From the NCBI GenBank assembly GCA_036924285.1, contig JAYKYS010000014.1, forward strand, positions 744,001-808,000: DNA of 64,000 bases, read 5' to 3'. Source of the stretch: Asterella californica. Its lineage: Eukaryota > Streptophyta > Marchantiopsida > Marchantiales > Aytoniaceae. The notes under the pieces were generated by a model, which saw nothing but the letters and a program-made list of their open reading frames with translations, searched no databases and was not told where the DNA came from. Each line of letters begins with the position of its first letter. The stretch's first letter is position 1. Of this stretch, positions 1-14,103 are shown piece after piece. The position numbers and the translations under genes are program-made.

Positions 1-3000
1 TTTTTTAACGTCAGAATGAAGATAAGTCATAGAAGAATCATCGTCTGTCGTGGTTTAAATAGTTGTATAACTTAGTGCAGGTAATGACTTAATCGGACCT
101 CTATGCACTCTCTTGGATTTAATCGCACCCCTCTCGAGAGTGCACTTACTTAATCAGACCCTTGACTTATTACCGAGGGTGACAGGTTGACGTGGTACTA
201 GTCGTGAGATTGTTCATATTCTCTGACTGTCGTCTTCATTCATATTTTACATTACAACGTTACTTCTTATGTAGTCATTATTCGCTACTATCACACACAT
301 AAGAACAGTCTACTTCGAAGAACTATATGGGGTCTGATTAAGTAAACATATTTTTTTAGAGTTTTGATTAAGTTCATATGATTGCACAAGGGTCCAACTA
401 AGTCATTCCCTGGATAGTGTATAACCTTCTTTTTCCGATCGTAATTCTTCTCGAGTACATCATGAAATAAATGTGTTCACTATGGAAATTAAAACACAAT
501 CGTGGTTTCTTTCGTGGGTGCCTCAAGAGTCTTGAGGATTCTTGAGGATTTCTGTTATGGTCATGTGGAACTCCGCGGTTAAAAATCTTTGAGAAGTATT
601 CCAACTTTGGCACTCTCTAATCACATGTTACAACAACGACTCAAGCCTTCGGTTATGGATGACTATCATAAACACATTCATGCATTCTTGTTTTGCGCAT
701 GGTAATTGAGTGACAGTCTCGAATCAAATTACACATAGAAGCATTATAGTGGAACAAAGCACAATGAAATGCTACGAAAATACTGAAACATGGAAAATTC
801 AAGATTTCCAGAATTTCAATTATCCATGGTGGTGTTAGATATCGACTCGAAATACTCTTTTGCTTCTTCACATTTCTCTCAAAGTTCTAAGAGACTCCAA
901 TTCTCTTTTGAAATGGACCTTTTTTTGACTCTCATATGACCATGAAAGAATTTGCTTCTTGTTTTAAAAACTGAACTTTTTCATAACTATCTCAGTCACT
1001 AGTGTTCACTTTTTCACTTAATGTACAACAACCACCGCCTTAATGTTTTATTTAGTGTGGAAGTAGTTTGTTCATATTTAAGTCATGATATTTATGGATG
1101 TTTTTGAATATATTTTGATGAATTTATGCATGATTTTCTTATAATCTGCTAAACTGCACATTTACTTCATACCATCAAATATCATCACACAACGTAGCGA
1201 GTACAGAAAGCTTCTCAAATCAAATGTGTTTACGGTATAGATTTCCACGTCCACATATAAGAAAGGGTAGTTTCACACTTTGGACGCATTATTTATACAT
1301 TTGGTGGAAGAGTCTCATAAAATTTAAAGTTTTACTTCTTTAACACCTCTGCAGATCATAACAAGTCTCCACTAAAAGCATATATATAGAGGATAATTTA
1401 ACTTATCAGATATGCGAGTACGACTTAAAATATCGTATGGTATGTATCAACGGTGATCATTCACTCGTCACAGTTAATTATCAAATAAAAATTAAAGTAA
1501 AATTGTTTATTTCTAAATTATCTGATATGTCAGATCTGTACGGTTCTAAATTCTACTCAATATACCTGAATGATAAATAGATCACCGTAGATTTCAACAC
1601 AAGATATTATGAACGATACCCAATAGCGAGTAGGTTACTAGATCCTATACGGAAAGTATGTAGAATTTAGTTTCTAGTATTGACAATACTAGTTAAAAAA
1701 ATTATATTCACAAGTAAAATTCAGAATATCAAAATATACATGAATGAGACTTATCCTAAATGCTAGCTACGGTCTACCAAGTGCAACTTGTCGTGAAAGG
1801 AAGGTAATCCGTGATGTAACGTTTCTAAGGAAGAAATGTGTTTACACAATTGCACCTTGGTAAAAGATAGGTTCGAACTGCACGGTTGATGATAAGAGGG
1901 AACTGAGTGAGAGAGAGAGAGAGGTCACTTACCCTAGTGAACGCTGTAACTTTTCTTCTTGCTGCAGCGCTCTGTTTTCCCCAAGCCTGCGAAATATGCA
2001 TGCTCGATGAAATTCTGGGGAATTTTTATACTTCTAATAATATAAAAATATATATTAAATAAGTATTCTATCATAAATAAGTAAAATATTAGATTATTTT
2101 CTGATTGTTATATATTAGCTAGACCAACAGGTGCAAAAAGAACTAGACAAAACTCATAAAATGCAGGGGTCTAGACTCTCTTTGGGGGATATAAGTGCAA
2201 CAACAAAGCTTAGCTCAAGTAATCAATAGATTAATTTATTATTTAATTTTTTTAGATAAAAATATTAAATAATAAATTAAACCGCCTGTGCATATTCTTT
2301 TCTTCTGAACTTTGGAAGACATGAATATGCATAATGCTCTTCTCTTGTTAACATACATCCAAAGTGGCTCAGCCGAGGTAGCACGAGAAGAGGATAAGCG
2401 CAAAACAGAAATGGACAAAAAGGACTGGATGACGGGTCTATGCGAGGGGCACTTTCGAACGTTTTGATTTCTGTTTGAAGGTTTTTGTACCGTTCTGTTG
2501 TACTTGCTCTGTAACTGTTTCCTCTTATTTATATATATATATATAGTTGTGTCAAGAATCTGTATTTAAAAAAAATTTAATTCGAATTCTATCTAATTGT
2601 TAAAGACAAATGAACGAACCGGGAATCACGTCTCCATCCGGACATAACTCATAAACAGAATACACAAAAATACGTTTTCTAAAATATACGAATAGGACTC
2701 TGTTTACCAATAAATTATTAAATTTTAATAAAAATTAATTTATTATCTAACTCTTCTTGTCAAAAAAAAATATGTAGTAAATTAATTAGCATGCCACCCT
2801 CTTCATCTGAAGATGCTTCCCTCTCCGACCACAGATTTTGCCGGGCCTGAACGCACTGTATCATACTGCTGCAGATTAGACTCACGGTGCACGACTATGA
2901 AATACGAAACTGAATTGTTTGAACATGGCATGAGACTATGTAAGGAGAACTTCATGGGATGTAAAGATCTCTCCTAAACACTAGCAGAGGGGAGTTTTCC

Positions 3001-4850
3001 TCTACTTCCCAGAAAGCTCTACTTTCGTGACATATATTATAGTTGAGAAAATCTTGAATAAGAATTTACACAATAATATGAATCAAAACATATATCACAT
3101 ATATTTACATGATGACATGTGTATTCATTGTCTTAAACCCCGAGTTTGGGTATAAAAGTATGGAAGAGAATAAATTTTTTTCTTCTCAGTGTATTTTGAG
3201 TCTGAAAAAAATTCTTTTTTATTCCAAAAAACTCAGAAGTCTTCATCTCAATTTCTCTCTGTCAATAATTTTATAAATTATGTTTCAAGATGAATCATAA
3301 TTTGTAAAGCTGTTGAATAACTTCAAGTAGATTCTTTTATTTTACATATTCCAACTAGTCACCAAACCAATTTCTGTACAACGGTTAAATTTCTCAGGTT
3401 CATGAAAGCAAACTCAGAAAATAAAGTCTGCTGGGTAAACCAGATCACTTTAGTCAAACTCGAGTTTTTAAAGAACTATTTATAGATCATAAGTTACTGA
3501 AGTGTACAACGAATACAATAGGGAGTTTTTTCTCTTGATATGACTATAACAGAAGACCTCATTTTGCGAGTTCGCGTTAAGAGAGAGAAGTAAATTTAAC
3601 CGTTAAACATAAACTGTTTCTGATGATACAAGTTTCACAAAACAGTAGAATTTGCAAAACATGGAAAATAAATCAAAACTCTCCACTCTCTCTACACTTT
3701 GTAATCCATTTTTAAACTACATAGTATTGATTAAGAAATCCTGAAATGAAATTTATAAATTATCTGGGGACAATAGACAATATGTTCTTCATCCTCAAGT
3801 ACAAGGAGAGGAAAAAGAAAATATTCCTTCACATGCTTTTATACCAACGTCAAATAGACTTTCACTATTAGTTAGTGCAACAAATATTGTAGTTTTTCTG
3901 ATGGCATGGTCCTCTAACAACAATGGTAAATTCACTACAAGACTTTTGAATTAGTTTGTCTATTCTATTCACTTCTTGGACCAGAACATACTTCCAGTAT
4001 CTCACTTTTCGAACATTGATTTATTTGAGTCATGAATCATAAAAGCAGTACGGTAACTCAAAACTCTGACACCACCGTGTGCATATCTGAAGCCAGTGAC
4101 ACAGTAAAATCCTAGAAAACTACTCGTATGAAGTATATCAGCCTGTGATCCTATAAGGTAACGGGCGACACAATGAATAGCCAATGGATGGAAACACCTC
4201 ATCAAGCTATGCAAGGGAAAGAGAAAACAGAGGGCTAATCAACTAACGCGTCAAAGAGAAGAAGAACATCGAGGCTAGGCTCTCTATCAGCAACTATAAA
4301 GTCATCTATCGTTTTTAAAGTATCACACATTGTAAATTAAAACTCTTGCATGTAACAAATATACATAAAATAACATCACATTTATGTTCTTGTGAACCGC
4401 GATTATTAAAACTCTCTGTAAAACAATGAAAACTCCCTGTCTAAAGAACGTGAACATATGAAATAGTGAAAATATACATTCTGCTTGCAAGACTTCTTCA
4501 CAAAGAATAAAATAGAACCATATGTTCAAACCTTGTTCCTATGTCTACAAGTGCTCATCGTACAAGTGCTCACGATGACCCAAAAGACCTTATTCTGCAA
4601 ATTTGCTTTGAGAAAAACATACCCTTAGATAATTCAGCTCGTAATACAGATCACTTAAATCAAAGTTTTTTTGTTATTAGGTAGATAACCCCCAGAAGAA
4701 TCGGACATGATAATTTAATATCATCCGGCTCAAACATTATATAAATTTTTTATGCTCATCATTCAAGTGAGAAATGTAACTCAGAATGCACAAAGTATTT
4801 CTGATGATTAATCTCAAAACAAACTACTTCGTATTGCAGGAAAAATGATG
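1..4850. other. AT-rich intergenic DNA, no gene seen
   Basis: No reading frame here shows a recognisable protein or a convincing exon chain on either strand. The stretch is AT-rich with homopolymer runs, an (AT)n run near 2,530-2,546 and a short inverted repeat at 2,231-2,280. Open frames of 60-72 codons look like chance. No tRNA or other RNA gene was recognised. Confidence 0.6.
2231..2280. repeat. 17-bp perfect AT-rich inverted repeat
   Basis: The arm at 2,231-2,247 is the exact reverse complement of the arm at 2,264-2,280, with a 16-nt spacer. A looser related AT-rich inverted repeat lies near 2,706-2,745. It could be a remnant of a small inverted-repeat element or simply AT-rich hairpin DNA. 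No flanking duplication was found. Confidence 0.6.
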
Positions 4851-6512
4851 AGATGAAGATTTCAGGGTTTGTTGGAGCAAAAGAGAATATTTTCTTCGGA
4901 CTCAAAGAACACACAGGAGGAAAAAGACATATTCTCTTTCATGCTTTTATTACTCATTACCGGGGTTTAAGGGATATAACTCGTTCTCGTCAAATAAAAC
5001 CATATGCTCAGAACTCGTTCAAGGGACATACTGATCTTTCGAGCAGACGCGTCTTTCATGTCAGTGCGATAAGCACCGGAAGTGCTGATTGCGTTCCCCA
5101 GCTGCTTGGTGGCGCTCGGATCGAAGATTCCACTGCTGCTTTTCCTCGTTGCAATTGGCACTGAAACCCTTTCATGAGCAGCTGGCTACCTGTGACATGA
5201 GTTAACTGCTTCTATTTGAAACATGTACTCACCCAACAGCCACAACGTTTACAGAACCTGCTGGGTATACAGAGTCTTCCCATCAGTAGAAGGGCGCCTC
5301 AAGATATACGGGCTTTTCCTCCATGTACGTAGGGGGTCTAGTTGCCATCTTTCACATCAGTTTCCAGAATAACGGCGCAAGGGCATCTAAAACGGTGTAA
5401 GGGTCTTTAGGGCAAGTAGGCGACAAAGTTTTGCAGGTTAATCAAATCCACAGAAATATGTTCCGGTGGAAGTACTGTTGTATGTTCCCGTTACGGCCGC
5501 ACCCCTCGGATAAAAGCATGTAACAAACTTTTCTCTTATCCCCGTCACTTCTTCAACTGTGGCACTCACTGCAACATCCCAAAAGGCGTCCGCATAACCC
5601 ATGTACAGTATCTTAGTCTCCTGAACCCACATCGCTTCCATCTCGGAACACTTCTCTCTAACTGTCCGATAACGGGAGGTTGTAACGGTCCAAATGGAGT
5701 GCACCTTAGCTTGCGCACCATATCAAAGCGGCGAGGGCAAGGATTAAGTGATATGCACTAACGCGTTCCAAGATCCTGACGTTTTATCCTACGCCAGCAG
5801 GACCTAAGATAACCAAGTCCAGAATTGCCCTTCAAAGATGGCTTGCTTTCAGTTGAACTTTGTTGACAGAGGCAAACCATCATAGCTAAGCCTGACAAGT
5901 TGACAAACAGGTGATCCTGAGTCTTCTGAAGTACGTAGGATACACCTCAAAAGCTTCAGATGACGGCTACTCCACAACCTGAGACAACCAGGGACGGAGC
6001 AATATTCTACATCCTAGTCGAAGAAAAAAGTAGCGGTTACTCTACCGCTACTTAATTCTATCAAAAAGCCATTCCAAGCAGAGTGGCCACCTATGTCACT
6101 GTATAAGACCCCTGGACAACTGAAACCGTAAAAGGGCCTTCAAAGTATTGGTCACAAGGCCCTTACGACGGCTGCTGAGTACGGCAAATCCGTCATTCAG
6201 GATTGTGTTATTCACAGCAATTTAGTCATTTTACAGCCCAAAACACTGAAATCTAAGACTTTACACTCTTACCCGACTTCGGCCGCATTCTTCAGAGACC
6301 GGAGTTGGTGAATGGGAACAGATATGAATTTGATGTATTCCACGCTTCACAAGAAATCGCCGCTCCAGATAATTTCTAGCTTGAGGATAGCTTGTCCCCG
6401 ATGCCATACAAACGAAGCTGCAGTTAGTGCCAGTTACCTTTCCCAAATGATTACGCTGTCTCCACCGATGACACGAGCAGCTATGGGTCTGCTGTGATCT
6501 GTTGCTTTACAT
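4851..6512. other. 3' flank of the p115 gene, nothing assigned
   Basis: This lies downstream of the p115 stop codon and probably includes its 3' UTR nearest 6,512. Three open frames exist (plus 4,853-5,164; minus 4,967-5,161; minus 5,438-5,704). None resembles a family I know and none joins to another by clear splice sites. The base composition is less AT-rich than 1-4,850, so an unrecognised minus-strand gene cannot be excluded. Confidence 0.4.
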
Positions 6513-9500
6513 TCAATTCTTATCCTCATCCACTTCTCCGACACTTTCCAGCAAAGTATCAACATCTTCACCAAGCTCTTCCAAACGTGCTCGGAGTTTC
6601 TCAACTTTGCTCTCTTCTTGACCGAGACAAGCGAGAAGATCATCCATCTCTGACTCATTCTCCTTTAGTGCCGCTTCACGGCCTTCCTCTCGTGCTGCAG
6701 CCAACTGCTCAGGCGACGGAGAAGGTGATGCTATACCCTTCCCTTCAAGAGCCTTACGAAGGTCCTCTACCTCCTTCTCAAGACGATAGTTGTTATGCTC
6801 CAAACTATTGTACGCTTCCGACAAACCTTGTAAGTCAGCCTCATACTTAGCACCCAGTTGTTTGTACTGCATAATCTCTGACACCAATCCTTCCTTTTCC
6901 GACACGAGTACTTCTACTCGTTGTCTCAAGGAATCGTATTCTGCCCTCGAAACTAAAGATGCTTGTGAGCGTTTGACCTGGAAGTTCGATGACAACCCAT
7001 CTTCAGATGCGGATGTATCATCCTGCCCACACCCACTTCTAAGGAGATCTTCGGCTAAAGCTCCATTCCTCTCCACCAGTTCCTACAAAACAAGGATGTG
7101 TTTGATATTGTAGACGTCGTAAAATACAAACACAAGTAGAAAGAGCGTATAGAAGGTGAACCTCAAAGTTGACTTGACTGTTAAGAACGCAATGAAAAAG
7201 AGGATGAAAAATGAGAAAATTTGAAGGTAGCAAACAAGAAAAAGGTACCTGCATCTCTTGAGCTTGAGTCTGGAGCAAAGTTCGAAGACGGATGATATAA
7301 TCAGTTTCAATTTCACCCTCCTTCGGTTCAAAACCTACTAACTCTACAGAGGCTCTACTTCTCGGATGAGCAAATACCTCAACAATCTTTTCTCTTACTA
7401 CAGGTTCAAGTTCCCTTATAAATGCAACAAACTCAGAGTCATAAAACGTAGTGACAGCGGGTTCCCCATCATTGCTGCTTTCTTGGAAGCTCGATAGTTG
7501 TTGCTGTCTATCAGGGGCGATTGCGGCAAGGCCATCACCAGCGGCTGCTGCTGCTGCTGTTGATCTGGTTAAGGGTTTTGGAAGTCGAGAGGAAGTGGTG
7601 GCAGAGATAAAGAGTGCAGTTCTTTGCATTTCTTCCCACTTGGAGAAGTATGCCGTAAGGCCGATTCTTTCGTTGATTACATCGACGATCACAGAGGCAT
7701 CTTTGGGACCATGTTTTGTTGGGTTGTATACAATGCATTCCCCCAACACGACAGCAGCCAAACCTGCAACATGCACGCTCGCAGGAGATCCAGTGCTTGA
7801 GCTTAGCTCAATGAGGAAAGGAAGATGCGAAGCAGGTTCCAAAAGGGCAGCAACAGCAGGTGGACAATCCGCTAACCATGTAACAAGTAGTCTGAGAAGA
7901 ACAGGTTGAAGCCATATGGACCCTCCTTGAGGTGCACCGTTGGAGGCGTGAAGCTTATCTGATGACGGAGATACTGTAGCAGCAAGATAGCGGACGCAAC
8001 GTGGCATTAAAAGCTCCGTTGGAGCTAAAGCTGATGACGGGATCTCAAGTGGTATCCGCAACACCTACACAGAACACAAGTGCTAGAGGTCAACAAACTA
8101 TGAAGCAGTAAAATCAACTCTTTCCATAAACAAGCATCGTTCGTCCTACGCAGTCAACTTCTTCCCCTACCTAAAACCTTCGAGAGAGGCAAAGTATTGT
8201 TTTAATTACGTACTCGTTCTTTGCATGGTACGTTGTCCTTCAAAATATGGGCAAGGACGCTTGCCGCCCTGCAACTTGCCTGCGAATAATTGCACGTTAG
8301 ACACCTTCTCAATTAATTAAAACCCCGACAACATTATACATTCCAGTCCCAGTGGATCCAAATGTTGTACTTCTGGCGCAAGTTCTTCATCCATATCATG
8401 AAACTTACCTCAAGATCATTCCGCCCATCACTTGAGATGAGTGCCCGAACAAGCATGCTGTGACACAACCAACACTGTATCAGATGTTGCCATCCCCTCA
8501 CCAAGTAAATTTCTTCAAAAAGTTTTTGAGCAACTAGGAGAGCCCAGGTAGGGTTAGCATATCTTTAAACTGTCAAGCAGAATTGGACAACTACCTCCCG
8601 AACGATATACTGCGGTCGTCTTCGGACGACCAATTGCCTCTCGAGCTTGAATGAGGCAAAGGGGTTATTGTCGAAGCCAACATGGTTTGTCCTTCTGGAT
8701 TTCCCTGTAGAAGAAAATCACGTCAAACAAGTTATAGAACGGCAACAAAAGCCGACAGATAGCTTTCACAGAAAACGGCAGTCACAAATGGTGCAGTCAA
8801 CCTCTAGAAGGATTGAAAGTTCTACAAAGTCAAGTATCCTCTACTAAATTTACTCGAATAAATAAAGACCAGCACTTAAGTTGATGGTAACATACAAAAA
8901 GAAATAGGTTTTAACGAAAGTACGAAGGTCATAACTCAGTGTACCTCACAGAAACACTTGAAAATGTAGTCAGCTGCAATACATTCATTCAGATTGGAAG
9001 TGCGAAGTAAGACTCTGAGAACACAATGAAGAGCAGGTTCGGCGTCAGGCTCCTCCCCGACAATCTTGCTCCCAAGAAGTTCTCTGTTTTTTGAATGGGC
9101 AACCACAAGATCTCCTATGCATCTTAATGCCTGCATAGGGACCCACCAAGAATGATAATCAACATTCGACTTTCGGGCCTAACATAACGAACACTTAGGA
9201 AGGCCAACTAGTATAGTCCAGCGATTACTTGTAAAGCTAGAGAAGATGTTATCATTCCTTTCTTGGTCAAATGAAAGGCCTTCCTGTAACTGGAGATCAT
9301 GTCCCTATCTACTAGCCGCGAAGGACCTGTAACTCCTAATCATCTACCAGGATAAGTTCTCGGAACCAACCGAGCATCGGATGGCCACAGCTGATACCCG
9401 CCCTTCAACACACAGAGAAAGTAAAGCATCGAGAAGCTTGTTCTGCAGCAATACCAGGAGTGGCAGTGAGTGATAGTGAGAGGCAAGACTCTCTGACGTG

Positions 9501-12500
9501 ACGTACATGCATCCCTCGACAGCTGCCCTTTGTGATTGTTATTACGACTACGAGAACTTAAGAATAGAATATGAAGAGCCTTTGCAAACAAGGTAATTTC
9601 AGCTTGTCATATTCGCTCGTTATTCGATCTGGGACTTGCCTACAACACACCGAACGCCTTATTTCTCTTCAAAGACGAAAATCTTAAAACCTGCACACGC
9701 TTTAGAAATCTATTCATCCTGGTAGCTACTCATCCTTCACATACAGTTCGGGAAGTACCTGGCCCAGGATAGTCTGATTAGCTACAACGTTGGGATCCTT
9801 TCCAGGTGCAGTACTTGGGCTCCCAGCCAATAGTAAGCCGACGGTTTCTAGAGCGCAAAGCAGATTCACAGACTGCCAAGGAAGAGATGAAGAGTCTGAG
9901 TAAGAACTTTTAGCTAGTTTCCATCTGAAGTAAGCAAAAGTCACGAGACCTGCAAACCGTCCGTTAAAGCTAAAAGGTGCCTACAGAAGAAGAGTAACCA
10001 GAAAACTTGATGCTTTGTCAGAGATTACTCACCCTGAAATGAGGTAAATCACCTAGCATTGGTTATTTTACCTCATATCAAGATTAAACTTTGATAAACC
10101 CAACATACAAGACACGAAGGATTGTCTTCAATCTTACAGAAAGACTTCTACCTTCTGCTCCGAAAACCCGTCCGCACTTCCTTTGCGCAATCTGAGGAGA
10201 TGAACGATCTGCTGCAGGCCGTATGTTTCCCTCAAAAAAATCTGCATAAACATTTCGCTCGTCTCTCAGCAGTCTGTACTTCGAACAAACATGAGGCAGG
10301 AAACCCGAATCTAGAAAACATGAACCTAGGCGAGGAACCTACAGAAATCAGTGACAGGGCTTACATGCAGAGGCATGCGTACTCTGACACACGAATTAAT
10401 CAACTTAGGTAAGTGGAACATGCTAACCTGATTCGAGGCATTGTTTCTCAAGAGGTTGTTGAGAAGCTCTAGACAATCCTGAAAGCAGTAAAAGGCGTCT
10501 CGATGTTAAATTGATAGTTATCTAAAAGAGAAGCAAGAGGTTCGTCCATTTGAGAGATACAACACGCGATATTCGACTGCATAAAAGGTGAAATGCGCGT
10601 CAACAGTAGGATGCCATCCTGCCAACTTTGTGTCTAATGTTTGCTACCTGCACAATAATACCCCCTTCGGAACCTCCTTCTTCAGCAATAATGGCGAATA
10701 TTTTCTCGAATGCACCCTCGAAAACAACAATCTTCTGAATCTCCTGCACTTAGCATCGAGTAAAGCGAGAGACAAGTCCAATCATCACTGCCCGACTTTT
10801 GCCGGTAAAAACCTGCTCACACACTAGTGCATTTCTTCCCCTTAACAAGTGGACGTTAGGTGGATAACCTCAGTACACATTCTTCAGGCATCACACAGCA
10901 AGACCTACCACACCTGTTGCTTAACATCGATGACTTTCCCTTTACATGAGCGTACGATACGTAACTGTAACAATCAAATCCGTAAGCCTAGTACTTAGAG
11001 AAACTTCGCAAATTGCATTATAAAAGCTGGTGGCTTTCTCAGCCAAGTCTTCGCAGCAAAGAGGCATGAATAATATAGGTCCATAAAGTTCCTTTTGACA
11101 TTGTGAATGCTCAAGCTGCGTCCGTTCTTTCTGTCAATGTCAATTATCCAGGTTCAGCTAAGCAATTTTCTGATTAGCGTTCATACCTCGGCTGCCCGGG
11201 TCAGATAAGTAAGAAGGAGCAACGCCTCGTTTCGGATCACCTGTAAAGCGGAACGGTTGAATGTAAGGCGAGCAACGTTAATAGTAACAGAGAACATGCT
11301 TACGCATCAGTCTCACCTGGACTCCATCAACAGGGGTCCATGGGGAAAGGCAAGCTCGAAGCGGTGGGTGCTTCCACATTACAGTACTTCCGGCAAAAGT
11401 AAGTTCACATTGTAAGTTCCGACAAACCTCTTTCATCAACAAATCCAACCAAGGATCTAAAGAACACACGTACTACAGCTGATGTACTTGTGTACATATT
11501 CCCATTTACACAATAACAGAAAAACTCAGCGACAGGATAGTGAAGACCGTTCTTATGTGTGTATCTAGCATCGCAATCAGGTACAAGACAAAGAACGGGA
11601 CACACTACAAGCAGATTTGGCGTCCAATCGACCGGTTACCTCGGTAAGGGCAATCCCACATAGTTTAAAATGACAGTTCTTTATATGAGTCATTCACGTG
11701 CAATATACGATATGAAGCAAAAGACTCCGAAAGGAAGGTAGTTGCTAACCTCACGCTCTTGCATCATATCCATAAGGCGAGTGATTCCGTGGGGAGTGGA
11801 TAAGATTACTTCCTGCAGCCTACGTCAGATAGACCATAGACAGGCACAACGCCATGAAACACAATGTGCTAGATAAGACACAAATTTCACAGGCCTCGCA
11901 ACAATTTCACACAAACTCTAGCAGCAATGATCATTTCATCACTACAGTAAAGCAAAGTAAACTCATACCTTCTCACTAGAAAGCGAACATTTTCAAAGTA
12001 AGACTACATTGTGCTGCTTGATAACTCACAAATCTTATGTGGGCTTCACCAACTAGAGACACAGCGAATCACACACCTGCCAGCGCAATGTGTCAGCAGG
12101 GCTGTCAGAATCTGTAGAGTGTAGTACCGAACGTAGAAGTCTCCCTCATCCTGGAAACAGTACGGTACTTCAAATAAGTTGCTAGAACTTTCTCCCGATG
12201 AACAGCTAGTACTTACAAACCGCTCCACAAGCAGATAGTCCTTCACGCTAATCACTGAATACAGATCTTATGCAGAAAAAGAAAGATTCTTCGTAAGAAT
12301 CGGTGTTGCGTCCAGTTTCATTTCGAACCCATCTTGTGCATTGAAAGAAGCGCCATAAATACAAAAAAAGAAATACCACTCAAAACTGATAGGAGATCAA
12401 AATTGCCGAGGCACGCACCAGAAGACTCAAGAGCATGGCTACACTGCCGGCTTCTCCGGCAAAAACCTCGGAGTTGACCACATGAGGAACGACTCCAGGT

Positions 12501-14103
12501 TGCTCCTCACTGACCGGCCCCTCTGATGTCACTGAAGCAAGAAGGGTCTCTAGAGCACCTCGGATCTGCAAGCATAAGAAGCAGGGTTTAGGTGGTCAGG
12601 TCAGGATATTCATAACTACATTCGGATAGAACTTTCTGGATTGTACGTTCCAGCTTGTCTAGTGCCTTTTCAGTGAGTTGCGGAGAAACCCTGTTAAAGA
12701 TTAACAGGGTGAGTGTCATTCTCCTACGCGAAATTTGAACTTCTTGGGTACAGTGGAGAGAATTCGTCTATACAGTCCAAGAAAGAATCACCAATCGTGC
12801 AGCCCCCAAATTCATTTGACTTCGTACCCGCTTGTCTCCAGAATGGGAGGGGAACAGATTGTACTTTCTCATGCAGATGGAAGGCGAATTGAGGTTCTCA
12901 CTTGAGTCACTGGAAAGGTTAATCCTAGTCCAAGAATGGTCGAAGTTCTCCTTACCCATAAATGAATCGGTGTACTTTTCCACCATCTTGACAGTAGCTC
13001 ACCTTCTCTTTGGTTTTCTTAAGACATCAACAGAAGTGCAGATCCTGTTGCCTTGTGCTCAGTACTCTAGGTTCGAATTTGCACTCGGATCGTTTGTTCT
13101 CCTCTTTCTCCAAAACTATAGAATCCTGTTCTTTAAGGACTGACACACTCGTCTCTTAGGTTATACTCACTTTCAAGAACTTTGCTGCAACTGGCAGTCC
13201 AGGAGTTACTCTCTTCTCCTGAACTATGGCTTTCATGATCATTTGCAATACATTCAAGCAGGAACTCTAGCAAGGTAAGAGTTGGCACCAACCATGTCTA
13301 TGTCTTCTCGTTCGTCTCGGAATATACCCATAATGATAGGGAAACCTGGTAGGGGAAACAACCGACGAGTTCACAGTGTGAATAGCTCATACTAAAATCT
13401 TCGATCGGCCTGAACCTAGGACTCGAAGCATATGAGAAAGCTTAACTAACACATGAAATTTCATCACAGACGTAGAAAAACTGAGAGGCTCGACTCGGTA
13501 ATATATTTCCCTCCGAACATCTAATGAGCAATAAACGAACGCTAAGTAACTGTTAACTGCGGTCATACCCATGGATCCAAATGCCACTTTTGCAGCTCGA
13601 TCTTCAGCAACAACGATTTGAAGCTCTGACACTGCTGCCCGTCGATCATCAGCGAGAACCCCATGTTGGATTCTTTCAAGAAGCCGTTCAACTCCGCTGC
13701 GAGCAATTTTGAACAATCCAAACCCGGAATGAGTCTTCTCGATATTCTCAGTCCTTCTAGCACGAAAGCTAAATTGACACGTTACCAAACTACAGATCAG
13801 CGGAACGTTGAGAAGGCCAATGGAAGCAGTGAAGAGCTGATTTTCATCTACCAACGAATTCCTGAATATTACTCTGCTATAAGTTAATTCTCAAGACATG
13901 CCAAACCATCTTCCCAGATTGTTAAAATCACAAAGCAGAATCTACTGGAGTGTACAAGCTGTAAATGACAGGCCACATCATCCGAGAAAAATTTTGAAGC
14001 GCACATTGCTTCTGAAAACATTGACGCCGCTCAGTTTCAGAGGTTACCCATCATATTGCTGAGAAGATCTGTCACCACTCCCAAATACAAGTCCACCGAC
14101 GCT
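6513..14103 (-). CDS. GC6: p115/USO1-type vesicle tether (golgin candidate 6), multi-exon
   Basis: Homologue of plant GC6/MAG4, the p115/Uso1 tether that docks ER-derived and COPI vesicles at the Golgi. Exons deduced from GT-AG sites and reading phase, 5' to 3': 14,103-14,048; 13,696-13,569; 13,223-13,171; 12,565-12,419; 12,150-12,077; 11,819-11,750; 11,240-11,187; 10,743-10,648; 10,478-10,428; 10,241-10,152; 9,872-9,759; 9,442-9,371; 9,130-8,945; 8,704-8,595; 8,457-8,409; 8,279-8,214; 8,064-7,249; 7,082-6,513. These give about 933 codons. The first ~700 form the armadillo-like head, with motifs such as DFYVRYYTLQILTALL, IQKIVVFEGAFEKIF, DCLELLNNLLR and FLIELSSSTGSP. The last ~190 residues are a coiled coil (YNSLEHNNYRLEKEVEDL) with the conserved CLGQEESKVEKL near an acidic C-terminus. 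The exon at 13,223-13,171 and the translation start are less sure; the rest is strong. Confidence 0.93.

Noticed and set aside
1868..1885. GGTTCGAACTGC as a tRNA T-arm
   Set aside because: No acceptor stem, D-arm or anticodon arm can be placed around it.
4853..5164. 103-codon plus-strand ORF as a gene
   Set aside because: No recognisable family, no supporting splice sites, and an equally open frame on the opposite strand.
5438..5704. 88-codon minus-strand ORF as an exon
   Set aside because: Protein-like but unrecognised, with no partner exons found. Left in the intergenic note.
7451..7909. 152-codon plus-strand ORF
   Set aside because: Lies antisense to the large p115 exon, whose homology is clear.
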